Shown: one piece after another, positions 17,536-25,568 of the stretch
Position numbering within the stretch: the first letter of the stretch is position 1
Layout: each line of letters opens with the position of its first letter
Assembly: GCA_029263855.1 (NCBI GenBank)
Contig: JAJUFC010000017.1
Coordinates: 1 to 64,000, forward strand
DNA length: 64,000 bases
Direction of reading: 5' to 3'
DNA from: Candidatus Thermochlorobacteriaceae bacterium
Lineage (GTDB): Bacteria > Bacteroidota > Chlorobiia > Chlorobiales > Thermochlorobacteraceae
The notes under the pieces: generated by a model
Database searches by the model: none
What the model was told of the DNA's origin: nothing
What the model saw: the letters and a program-made list of their open reading frames with translations, nothing else
Translations under genes and position numbers: made by a program

Positions 17536-20500
17536 ATGAAAAACCGCTCTTCGCTTTTTCTGCTTGCTTTTCTACTCTTTATCCCAACCTTTGCATCGGC
17601 GCAACTCTCGCTCACGACGAGCGGCTCAACCGTTACGATTGATTTCGACAATACCCTCGCGGGCGTCAATAACGGCGCGTTTGCAGGCACGGGCTTTCAG
17701 CCTACGCCGAGCGCGGGACAACTCAACTCCAACGCTTGGGCAATGACGGGTTTGAGCGACGGCTCGCTTGCCTTCGGCGGGACGCAAAACTCAGGAGATT
17801 TTGCAAGAGGAAATACGACTGTCGCCGTTACGACGGGCGGTATTTATTCGCACGATACGCTAAGCCAACGCCGATTGATGATTCAACCCGCTGGCGGCGA
17901 TTGGGCGCCGGGCACGCTCACGCTTCGCATTCAAAACAACACGGGCAGTCCGCTACGGCAAATCGACATTGCCTACGACCTTTGGGTGCGCAACGACCAA
18001 AACCGCGCCAACTCGTTCAACTTCTCATTCTCGACCGACGATGCGACCTACACGCCCGTTCCTTCAATGGATTACACATCTCCCGCGACAGCCGTATCAG
18101 GCGCGGTTTTCCAACTCGTCGGCACGTCGCCCAGCCGCCGACTCCGCATCGCAGGGCTTGACATTCCAAACGGCGGCTATTTTTATGCGCGTTGGAGCGG
18201 AGCCGACGTGAGCGGCACAGGCTCTCGCGATGAATTTGCGCTCGATAACATCGCCGTAACGGGCTTCACGAGCAATCTCATCGCCGCCGGCGCGTATCGC
18301 AACTTGCTCATCGTCGGCGACCCTTCGGGCGACCGACCATCACTTGCAGGCGACATCACGCCTGATAGTTTGGCGATTTTGCCCACAGGTGCATTGGACG
18401 GATTGAACAATCAAATTTTGGGAACAGGTTCAATGACCATTCGCGGTCGATTCGTCACGCAACGGCAAGACGGACTTTCAGGCACGGCAAACGCGGCGTT
18501 TCCAAGCGCGAGTTTCACGCTCGATTCGCTCTCCACGATTCGCTATGAACGCGCTTCGGGCACGCAAAGCGTAACGGCGCGAACCGATTACGGAAACTTG
18601 GAAGTCGCAGGCGGCTCGAGCAAATCGTTCACGACGGGCGCGATTCTCATTCGCGGCACGCTCACGCTCGTTGCGTCGACGCTCGATGTCGGGAACAATT
18701 CTCTCACCTTCCGTAGCGGAAATGCGCCAATCGCACGCAACGGCGTTACAGAAACGGGCACGCTCTCGTTTGGAACGGGCGCAAGTTTGAACTTCGGCGA
18801 CGTAACCTCGCAATTTGGGGCGGCATTCACGATTCCCGATAACTGTTTCACAACCATTCCGTTCATTCAATCGCTTTCCATCAATCGCAACAACGCCATC
18901 ACGCTCGGCAATCAAAATATCTTTTCTAACACGCTCACACTAACAAGCGGCATTTTCATTGTCTCTGGTGGTGGCTCAACCGCTTCGGGCGCAATCATTG
19001 TGTCCACCGATTCGCCGACAGCAATCACGGGCGGCTCCGCCACTTCGCACGTGCGCGGCACGCTTCGGCGAAGATTGCAATCGAGCGTTTCGGTCGATGG
19101 CTTTTCTTATTTCTTTCCCATCGCTGATGCGTCGGGCACGTATCGCCCTGCGAAGCTCGTCAATGTGCGCACGGATTCAGGACTTTGCACGATGCAAATC
19201 ACCGCGTCGGCGACGGGCGCATCAACCTTCGACGCAACCTTGCTTTCGGTGCGCGCGCCGCATTGGCTCATTGAAGAAAACGACTTGCCAAGCGATTTCA
19301 CGAGCGCGACGCTTGAACTTACGGGCACGTCGCTCATCAACGGCGAGAACCTTATCGGCGCAACCGGCGACGCACCGAGCGATACTGTTTCAGGCACATA
19401 TAGTTCTATCGGAGGCACGGTTTCAGGTAGCACGATTACCTCCAACCCACAAGCACTGACGCTTAAACCGACTTCGCGTGCACGCTATGTTGCAATCGGC
19501 GCATTCACAGCAGAGCCAACCACGCAAGCGAGCGGTATTTCGTTTAGTTCAGTTACCGCAAGTTCTTTCACCATCAATTGGACGAGCGGCAATGGCGCGA
19601 ATCGCCTCGTCGTGATGCGGCAAGGCGCGCCCGTTTCCTTCACGCCTGTTGATGGCGCAAATTATTCGGGCATCAACAGCGTGTTTAGCTTGGCGAGCAA
19701 TCAAGATACCGACAACAATCGCATCGTGTTTGCGGGAACGGGGTCGAGCGTCAATGTAACGGGGCTTTCGGGCAACACGACTTACCACGTGGCGATTTAC
19801 GAGTTCAACGGAACGCTCACGAACAACGCGGCGAATTTTCTGACGACCTCGCCGCCCACCGCAAGCCAAACCACCGTTCCGAATCAGCCAACGGTCAATG
19901 TCAATACGCTAACCTTCTCCAATTTTCAGACGAATCAGTTAACGCTTTCGTGGAATGTGCCGACGGGCGATGTCGGCGCGAATCGCGTGGTTGTGGTCAG
20001 AGCAGGCAGTGCGCCTGTTGCACCATCGGATTTCAAAGGCTACACAGCGAATAGCGTTTTTGGCTCAGGCGATACGACGGGCGCAGGCACGGGCTTCGTC
20101 GTCTATAACGGCAACTCGCCGAACACGGTAACCGTTACGGGACTTTCACCCGAAACGCAATACTTCTTCGGCATCTTCGAATACAACGGTTCAGGCTCTA
20201 CGGCGAACTACAATCCATCGGGCGCAAACGCAAACCGTTGGACGCTCAAAAACGAACCGACGCCCGGCGTTTCTACTTTGGTTATTTCATCCATCACCAA
20301 AACCTCAATGAAGTTGGATTGGTCGGGAACTTCGCACGATAGCGTGATTATTTTCCGTCGCCCCGTGAGCAACGCCACGTTTGAACCTGCCGATGGCAGA
20401 GCCTACAACGTTGGCGAATTAGACCCGACGGGTTGGCGCGTTGTCGCAAAACTCGTTGGCACGACCACGACGCTGACCGTTACGGGGCTTTCTTCGGGCA

Positions 20501-22719
20501 CGACGCACTACTTCCGCGTTTATGCGTTCAATCAAAACGTCGGGAGCGCGCAAACCGCCAACTACCGCACCGCGTCGGGCGTTGCCGAAAACAACGCCTC
20601 AACTTTGAGCGGAACGACATATCAATGGAACAATGCGTCGGGCGGCGCTTGGACGACTGGTTCAAATTGGACGCCCAGCGGTCCGCCTTCTGACGGGGAC
20701 AAAGCGTTATTCAACAACGACGCGGCGTTTACGGTCTCAAGCGTTCCAACCACGTCTATCGGCGCGATTGAAGTCGCGGGCAATACCTCCGTTACGTTCA
20801 CCGCTGGGGCGGCACAAACGGTTTCGCTCACGGGATTCGGTTCGGGGAGCGGCAACGCGCTGAATGTAGGCGCGGATAGTTTGATTATCGGCGGCACAAA
20901 CGCGATTACGCTCTCGATTCAAAGCGGCAATACGGGGCGCGTTTCTGGCGCGATTCGCGTAGGCTTTAATGGAAGTCGCATCACCAGTTCCGATTCGGCG
21001 GGCATCGTGGTTGAAAGCGGCGGCATCGTCATCGCGTCAGGCGCGGCTGGCGGACTGTTCGGAACATCAGGCACGGCTTCGTCAGTCGTCTTCGACAACG
21101 GCGCGACCTACATTCACAATTCAAGCGGCGGCAATCCATTCCAAACGTCTGGCGGCATCGCACGTTTCCTTTCAAACAGCAATTACATTCAGCAAACCAC
21201 TGGGGGCTTTTCGGCAAACGGCAGAACTTTCGGCAACTTAGAGTTCAGTAATACAGGCACACTTAATGCAACAGGAGCGACTCTGATGACCATTGCAGGC
21301 TCGCTCACTAAAAACAACACAGGCACTGTTGGTTTGAACCTAACAGGAGGCGTGAACATCGGCGGAAACCTTTCGGCAAACGCGGGGACGCTGACTTTCT
21401 CGCCCGCTTCGGCTTCTACGGTTACGTTCAACGGCAGTTCGCTTCAACAAATCACGGCAGGCGCAGGCACGCTGACTTTCGGCGCAAACGCAAATCTCGC
21501 GCTCAACAATCCGAGCGGCTTGCAATTAGGACGCCCCATCACGTTGCAAGCCAATCTTGCGCTCACCAACGGCATTTTGGACGCAAACGCGCACGCGCTC
21601 ACGCTCTCCACGACGGCGACGGTTTCGGGCGGCAACGACAACAGTTACGTGATTGGAACGATTGCTCGCGAGTTTAATGACACGCTCAAGAGCCGCCTTT
21701 ATCCTTTCGGCAGTTTCGGACGCTATCGCCCGATTTCCATTCGCGGCAACACCAGTTCCGGCACGGCAACGATGAGCGGCAGACTATTTGACATCGACGC
21801 GAATACGCGCGGAAGCATCGCCGACCCGCCGAACCGCGTTTCAACCGTCCGCCATTACGGTTTTCAAGTTACGGGCGCTTCAATCAACATTGACCAAGTC
21901 CCTGTGCTTCGCGCCAATGTCGATGATGGCGTTGGCTCGTTTCTCTCGAACACGTCGCTTCGCATTGCGACGGCGCGCAACGGGACGGGTTGGACGCTTC
22001 GCAACCTCTCGTCTCCGCCAAACACGACCGCGCTTCCTCTTGATTTGAGTAGCGAAACGGGTTTAGCGTTCACGGCTTTCGTCGCGCCCGATTCGGCGCT
22101 CTTCGCGTTGGGTTCATCTTCCAACACGGACAATCCGCTTCCCGTCGAGTTGCTCTTTTACGCGGGCGAATCGACGAGCGAAGGCGCAGTCTTGAAATGG
22201 GCGACGGCTTCGGAAATCGATAATCTTGGCTTCACGATTCTGAAAGATGGCGAAGTCATCGCGTCGTTTGCCAATGAGCCGTCGCTACGCGGACGCGGCA
22301 CGACGACCGAAGAAACGCGCTATCGTTTCGTGGATTCAAAGGTCAAGGTTGGCGAGGTTCATCAATACGCTTTGCGCCAAACCGATTTGAACGGCACGGT
22401 TCACGAGTTGGGAACGCTGACGCTCGTCATCACGACTGCCGTCGCGCCCCGCGAATACAGCCTCTCGCAGAACTATCCCAATCCGTTCAATCCGACGACG
22501 GTCATCGCGTATTCGCTCAAAGAAGCAGGCGAAGTGAAATTGGAACTCTTTGACGTGCTGGGCAGAAAAGTTGGAACGCTTGTCAATGCGCGTCAAGACG
22601 CGGGAACGTATCAAGTGTCGGTGGCGGCATCGCGATACGGGTTGGCTTCGGGATTGTATTTCTATCGTTTGCAGTCGGGCGGCTTTGTCGCCACGAAAAA
22701 GATGTTGCTCGTCAAGTAA
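17536..22719 (+). CDS. Very large T9SS-exported multidomain protein with FN3-like and beta-helix regions
   Basis: A 1727-residue secreted protein. Residues 1-22 form a signal peptide ending ASA-Q. The first part is a beta-rich surface domain (SFNFSFSTDDATYTPVP), then Thr/Ser/Gly-rich beta-helix-like sequence. Three FN3-like modules start near residues 664, 786 and 908 (FTINWTS, LTLSWNVP, MKLDWSG), followed near 1027 by YQWNNASGGAWTTGSNWTPS, an autotransporter-repeat-like opening, and more beta-helix sequence. The end (from about 1646) is NYPNPFNPTTVIAYSLKEAG to KKMLLVK, the type IX secretion sorting module, which directs export and surface attachment. Probably a surface adhesin or structural protein; no catalytic domain is visible. 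Confidence 0.85.
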   Translation: MKNRSSLFLLAFLLFIPTFASAQLSLTTSGSTVTIDFDNTLAGVNNGAFAGTGFQPTPSAGQLNSNAWAMTGLSDGSLAFGGTQNSGDFARGNTTVAVTTGGIYSHDTLSQRRLMIQPAGGDWAPGTLTLRIQNNTGSPLRQIDIAYDLWVRNDQNRANSFNFSFSTDDATYTPVPSMDYTSPATAVSGAVFQLVGTSPSRRLRIAGLDIPNGGYFYARWSGADVSGTGSRDEFALDNIAVTGFTSNLIAAGAYRNLLIVGDPSGDRPSLAGDITPDSLAILPTGALDGLNNQILGTGSMTIRGRFVTQRQDGLSGTANAAFPSASFTLDSLSTIRYERASGTQSVTARTDYGNLEVAGGSSKSFTTGAILIRGTLTLVASTLDVGNNSLTFRSGNAPIARNGVTETGTLSFGTGASLNFGDVTSQFGAAFTIPDNCFTTIPFIQSLSINRNNAITLGNQNIFSNTLTLTSGIFIVSGGGSTASGAIIVSTDSPTAITGGSATSHVRGTLRRRLQSSVSVDGFSYFFPIADASGTYRPAKLVNVRTDSGLCTMQITASATGASTFDATLLSVRAPHWLIEENDLPSDFTSATLELTGTSLINGENLIGATGDAPSDTVSGTYSSIGGTVSGSTITSNPQALTLKPTSRARYVAIGAFTAEPTTQASGISFSSVTASSFTINWTSGNGANRLVVMRQGAPVSFTPVDGANYSGINSVFSLASNQDTDNNRIVFAGTGSSVNVTGLSGNTTYHVAIYEFNGTLTNNAANFLTTSPPTASQTTVPNQPTVNVNTLTFSNFQTNQLTLSWNVPTGDVGANRVVVVRAGSAPVAPSDFKGYTANSVFGSGDTTGAGTGFVVYNGNSPNTVTVTGLSPETQYFFGIFEYNGSGSTANYNPSGANANRWTLKNEPTPGVSTLVISSITKTSMKLDWSGTSHDSVIIFRRPVSNATFEPADGRAYNVGELDPTGWRVVAKLVGTTTTLTVTGLSSGTTHYFRVYAFNQNVGSAQTANYRTASGVAENNASTLSGTTYQWNNASGGAWTTGSNWTPSGPPSDGDKALFNNDAAFTVSSVPTTSIGAIEVAGNTSVTFTAGAAQTVSLTGFGSGSGNALNVGADSLIIGGTNAITLSIQSGNTGRVSGAIRVGFNGSRITSSDSAGIVVESGGIVIASGAAGGLFGTSGTASSVVFDNGATYIHNSSGGNPFQTSGGIARFLSNSNYIQQTTGGFSANGRTFGNLEFSNTGTLNATGATLMTIAGSLTKNNTGTVGLNLTGGVNIGGNLSANAGTLTFSPASASTVTFNGSSLQQITAGAGTLTFGANANLALNNPSGLQLGRPITLQANLALTNGILDANAHALTLSTTATVSGGNDNSYVIGTIAREFNDTLKSRLYPFGSFGRYRPISIRGNTSSGTATMSGRLFDIDANTRGSIADPPNRVSTVRHYGFQVTGASINIDQVPVLRANVDDGVGSFLSNTSLRIATARNGTGWTLRNLSSPPNTTALPLDLSSETGLAFTAFVAPDSALFALGSSSNTDNPLPVELLFYAGESTSEGAVLKWATASEIDNLGFTILKDGEVIASFANEPSLRGRGTTTEETRYRFVDSKVKVGEVHQYALRQTDLNGTVHELGTLTLVITTAVAPREYSLSQNYPNPFNPTTVIAYSLKEAGEVKLELFDVLGRKVGTLVNARQDAGTYQVSVAASRYGLASGLYFYRLQSGGFVATKKMLLVK

Positions 22720-22768
22720 GTTTTTTAAATAATTGTGCTTGATGTCTTTTTTTAGCGGGCGAGTCGCG

Positions 22769-22776
22769 TAACTTTG
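22769..22776 (+). promoter_or_regulatory. Bacteroidota-type -7 element (TAACTTTG)
   Basis: TAACTTTG matches the TAnnTTTG consensus used by the Bacteroidota housekeeping sigma factor. It lies 45 bases upstream of the small lipoprotein gene at 22821 and after the stop of the T9SS cargo gene, so it should drive that gene separately. A -33 TTTG partner is not clear; a T-rich stretch lies about 20 bases upstream. Confidence 0.4.
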
Positions 22777-22820
22777 CGGCGAGCATTTCGCTCACAATTC
22801 AACATCAACACTAAATCAGC

Positions 22821-23105
22821 ATGAAAAAGAATCTTGCGCTTTTCGCTTCCGCGCTGTTTGTAGCGGCTACGCTCAGTGCCTGCTCAATGACGATGCCCGT
22901 CGCCGTCTCCAGCAATCCCGTTGGACCGAAAGTCGGCAAAGCCACAGGCAACACCTTTTTGGGTATTCTCGCCTTTGGCGTTGATATCAGCATTCAAAAA
23001 GCGGCGAAGAACGGAGGCATCACCAAAATCTCGACGGTTGACATTCAGCGCGACGACATTTTGGGCTTGTATCAAACCTACACCGTCATCGTTACGGGCG
23101 AATAA
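22821..23105 (+). CDS. TRL-like small lipoprotein
   Basis: A 94-residue lipoprotein: lipobox ATLSAC with the acylated Cys at residue 21 after a short hydrophobic signal. The mature part, GPKVGKATGNTFLGILAFG then VDISIQKAAKNGGITKISTV and LYQTYTVIVTG, matches the TRL-like family, whose members sit near tRNA loci in Leptospira and are widespread small envelope lipoproteins of unknown function. It has its own upstream promoter candidate and is followed by a strong hairpin terminator, so it is a single-gene transcription unit. Confidence 0.75.
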   Translation: MKKNLALFASALFVAATLSACSMTMPVAVSSNPVGPKVGKATGNTFLGILAFGVDISIQKAAKNGGITKISTVDIQRDDILGLYQTYTVIVTGE

Positions 23106-23123
23106 CTCGCATATCGTTTTTTC

Positions 23124-23157
23124 AAAGGGAGTCGCATAAAGAACGATTCCCTTTTTC
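23124..23157 (+). terminator. Rho-independent terminator
   Basis: Stem AAAGGGAGTCG (23124-23134) pairs with CGATTCCCTTT (from 23144) through ten Watson-Crick pairs and one G-T, with a nine-base loop and a T-rich tail ending TTTTTC. It lies 19 bases after the TRL-like lipoprotein stop. Confidence 0.75.
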
Positions 23158-23170
23158 TTTGTTGCTCACG

Positions 23171-23665
23171 ATGAAATACACACTCATACTGATTCGCCTG
23201 CTTCTTTTCTCCTACTGCTTTACCGCTTGCAAGACACCATCGCTGATTGAATCTTTCTCGACGCAGTTCGGCTTGATGTACTTTGTCAAGAGCGTTGAAT
23301 TTAGCGGCGAAGATGGTTCAGTTGAATTTGATTTCACTTATCGCGAAAATGATACGATGCAAGTTACTTGTAACTTCACCATACAATCCAAGTCAAACGA
23401 GATTTACGCGATTCAACGCGCCTCATTCCAAAGCAATAACGCCACCGTCTCCCTCGATTCGCTCAAATTGATGTTTGCCACGCGCAGCGCAAATACGGCT
23501 CGATACACTTCGCTCATGACGAAAGATGCCTTTCGCACCCTCTTTACAGGCAAATCCGCAACTTTTACGGTTCAAGGGAACAAGCAACCCTTGCGCTACA
23601 ACGGCGGGAAGTCGTTTGAAGAAAACGCCAAAGCCGTGAGGCTTGATGTGTTGAACCTTCCGTGA
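23171..23665 (+). CDS. Small lipoprotein of unknown function
   Basis: A 164-residue protein beginning MKYTLILIRLLLFSYCFTAC, a lipoprotein signal with the acylated Cys at residue 20. The mature part is polar and beta-rich (EDGSVEFDFTYRENDTMQV, ATFTVQGNKQPLRYNG) and matches no family I recognise. ATG 23171 is preferred over an in-frame TTG at 23159 because the latter only adds four residues inside the terminator tail. It is 36 bases upstream of kdsD and may be co-transcribed, though a promoter-like word lies in between. Confidence 0.6.
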   Translation: MKYTLILIRLLLFSYCFTACKTPSLIESFSTQFGLMYFVKSVEFSGEDGSVEFDFTYRENDTMQVTCNFTIQSKSNEIYAIQRASFQSNNATVSLDSLKLMFATRSANTARYTSLMTKDAFRTLFTGKSATFTVQGNKQPLRYNGGKSFEENAKAVRLDVLNLP

Positions 23666-23672
23666 AAAGCGG

Positions 23673-23680
23673 TATCTTCG
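23673..23680 (+). promoter_or_regulatory. Possible -7 element (TATCTTCG)
   Basis: TATCTTCG, 21 bases upstream of the kdsD start, close to the TAnnTTTG consensus. It would give a short leader and independent transcription of kdsD. Confidence 0.3.
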
Positions 23681-23701
23681 GCGCAAATCAATGCGTCAGA
23701 A

Positions 23702-24694
23702 ATGTCATATCCAACGACTGAACTTACGGCATTCAAACAGGTTGTCGAGCTGCTTCAAAGTCAGGCGAGCGCGATAGAGGAATGCGCATCTCGTCTCAAT
23801 CCTGCCGATGTGGAGCGCGCCGTTTCGTTGATTTGCTCGGCGAAAGGGAAGGTTGTCGCGCTTGGGGTTGGCAAGTCGGGCATTATCGCGCAGAAAATCG
23901 CCGCCACGATGACGAGCACGGGGACAGAAGCCGTCGCCATTCACCCGACCGACGCGATGCACGGCGACTTGGGCTATGTCTCGTCAAACGATGTCGCGCT
24001 TGCCATCAGCAACAGCGGCGAGACAGATGAACTGCTCGCGCTTCTGCCGCACCTCGCGCATCGCCAAGTTCCCATCATCGCGATTGTCGGCAATCTAAAA
24101 TCCACGCTTGCGCGCAAAGCCGATGCCCTTCTCAATGCCACGATTCAGAAAGAAGCGGGACACCTAAACCTCGCGCCCACGACCAGCACGAGCGTCGCGC
24201 TTGCGCTCGGCGATGCGCTCGCAATGGCGGTGATGCGCGCCAAAGGCATCAACGCCGAAGACTTCGCGTTCAATCACCCCGCAGGACGATTGGGCAAACG
24301 CCTCACGCTTCGCGTCACAGACTTGATGCACAGCGGCATCGACAATCCTACCGTCTCGCCCGCATCGTCGTGGATTGAAGTCGTGAGCGTTCTTTCAGAG
24401 AAAAGTTTGGGCGCGGTTAATGTTGTCGATAGCGACGGAAACTTGCTCGGCATTATCACCGATGGTGATGTGCGGCGCATCGTTCAGCGCGTTAAGGCGA
24501 CTGAACTCGAGCACCTGACTGCCGAAGCCATGATGACGAAAAACCCAATCACCATTTCAGCCGAGCGTCTTGCAATTGAAGCCTTAGATGTGATGGAAAA
24601 CCGTCCGTCGCAAATTTCCGTCTTGCCTGTGGTTGATGGCAAGAAAAGCGTAGGATTGATTCGCATTCACGATATTGTGCGGCGCGGTTTGTAA
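23702..24694 (+). CDS. kdsD: KpsF/GutQ-type arabinose-5-phosphate isomerase
   Basis: A 330-residue protein with an N-terminal SIS sugar-isomerase domain (VVALGVGKSGIIAQKIAAT, then AISNSGETDELLALLPHL) and two C-terminal CBS domains (VTDLMHSGIDNPTVSPA; AMMTKNPITISAERLAI). It interconverts D-ribulose-5-phosphate and D-arabinose-5-phosphate, the first step towards Kdo for LPS core or capsule. The conserved AIHPTDAMHGDLGYV region matches the family. Length fits E. coli KdsD (328). It is 18 bases upstream of the nuclease-like gene, so both may share one transcript that ends at the 25524 terminator. Confidence 0.9.
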   Translation: MSYPTTELTAFKQVVELLQSQASAIEECASRLNPADVERAVSLICSAKGKVVALGVGKSGIIAQKIAATMTSTGTEAVAIHPTDAMHGDLGYVSSNDVALAISNSGETDELLALLPHLAHRQVPIIAIVGNLKSTLARKADALLNATIQKEAGHLNLAPTTSTSVALALGDALAMAVMRAKGINAEDFAFNHPAGRLGKRLTLRVTDLMHSGIDNPTVSPASSWIEVVSVLSEKSLGAVNVVDSDGNLLGIITDGDVRRIVQRVKATELEHLTAEAMMTKNPITISAERLAIEALDVMENRPSQISVLPVVDGKKSVGLIRIHDIVRRGL

Positions 24695-24712
24695 CCCCCA
24701 AGTGAGTTTCAA

Positions 24713-25519
24713 ATGTACACTGACAAACTTGTTTATCTGCTTTTGCAACTTGTGCCACAAGGTTTTTTCACGCTCATTGGCAGAGACCCGAACGATGCCT
24801 TGCGCTATGAGTTCAAATCCGTTGAACTCAAAGAAACTGCCTTCCGCATTGACGGCGTCTTCATGCCGAAAAACAATGACGACGAGGCTTACTTCGTAGA
24901 AGCGCAATTTCAATTAGATGAACATTTTTACGCCCGATTCTTCGCCGAGATTTTTCTTTATCTCAAACAGTATCGTGTCAAGAAGTGGCGCGCGGTGGTG
25001 ATTTATCCGTCGCGTAGCATTGAGCCCAAGCAGATTGAGGCTTACGATGAGTTGCTTGAATCCAAGCGTGTGGTGCGCGTATATTTGGACGAACTGCCTG
25101 AATCAGAAGAGACGGCGGTAGAGTTGTTCAAACTCTTGATTGCGTCAGAAGAAGTGATGGGCATGCGGGCGCGAAAGATAGCGCAGAAAGCGAGCGTGGT
25201 TGAGTTGGATTTGATTGAACAGATTTTGAGTTACAAGTTTAGAACTTTAACACGAGAGGAGATACGCAAAATGTTGAAGATTCAAGAAGAACTTGGTTTG
25301 AAGGAGACCGCCTTTTACAAGGAAGCCTTTGAAGAAGGCAAAGCCGAGGGACTTTTGAAAGGCAAACAAGAAGGTAAGTTAGAAGGCAAACAAGAAGGCG
25401 AGCGTGCCGCAAAACTTGCAATGGTCTCGCTGTTGCGCGAATTAGGATTGAACGATGAACTCATTGCCCCAAAACTGCAACTTCCGCTCTCCGACGTGAA
25501 AAGCGTGCCGAAGTCATAA
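24713..25519 (+). CDS. Rpn/DUF2887-type PD-(D/E)XK nuclease-like protein
   Basis: A 268-residue protein of the Rpn-like/DUF2887 group, which contains recombination-promoting nuclease relatives and many transposase-associated proteins. The nuclease core is visible as FRIDGVFMPKNNDDEAYFVE then AQFQLDEHFY: Asp of the second strand followed by ExQ in place of ExK. The tail carries charged repeats (KGKQEGKLEGKQEGE) encoded by a 14-base direct repeat 24 bases apart (25361 and 25385), then a helix LAMVSLLRELGLNDELIAPK. Such proteins are often multicopy and mobile. Activity on DNA is inferred, not shown. Confidence 0.7.
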   Translation: MYTDKLVYLLLQLVPQGFFTLIGRDPNDALRYEFKSVELKETAFRIDGVFMPKNNDDEAYFVEAQFQLDEHFYARFFAEIFLYLKQYRVKKWRAVVIYPSRSIEPKQIEAYDELLESKRVVRVYLDELPESEETAVELFKLLIASEEVMGMRARKIAQKASVVELDLIEQILSYKFRTLTREEIRKMLKIQEELGLKETAFYKEAFEEGKAEGLLKGKQEGKLEGKQEGERAAKLAMVSLLRELGLNDELIAPKLQLPLSDVKSVPKS

Positions 25520-25523
25520 ACAC

Positions 25524-25551
25524 AAAGAGCCTGTTTTTAACAGGCTCTTTT
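25524..25551. terminator. Strong bidirectional terminator
   Basis: A perfect 12-bp stem AAAGAGCCTGTT / AACAGGCTCTTT with a three-base loop, between the convergent nuclease-like gene and clpC. The A-run on one side and T-run on the other let it work in both directions. Confidence 0.85.
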
Positions 25552-25568
25552 AGCGTTCAGAACAGTGG

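Noticed and set aside
19900-22100. Many short ORFs in other frames inside the large T9SS genes
   Set aside because: They are Arg/Ala/Ser-rich by-products of GC-rich Thr/Gly codons in the true frame.
25361-25398. Direct repeat as a mobile-element border
   Set aside because: It is part of a coding repeat in the nuclease-like protein and not flanked by element genes.
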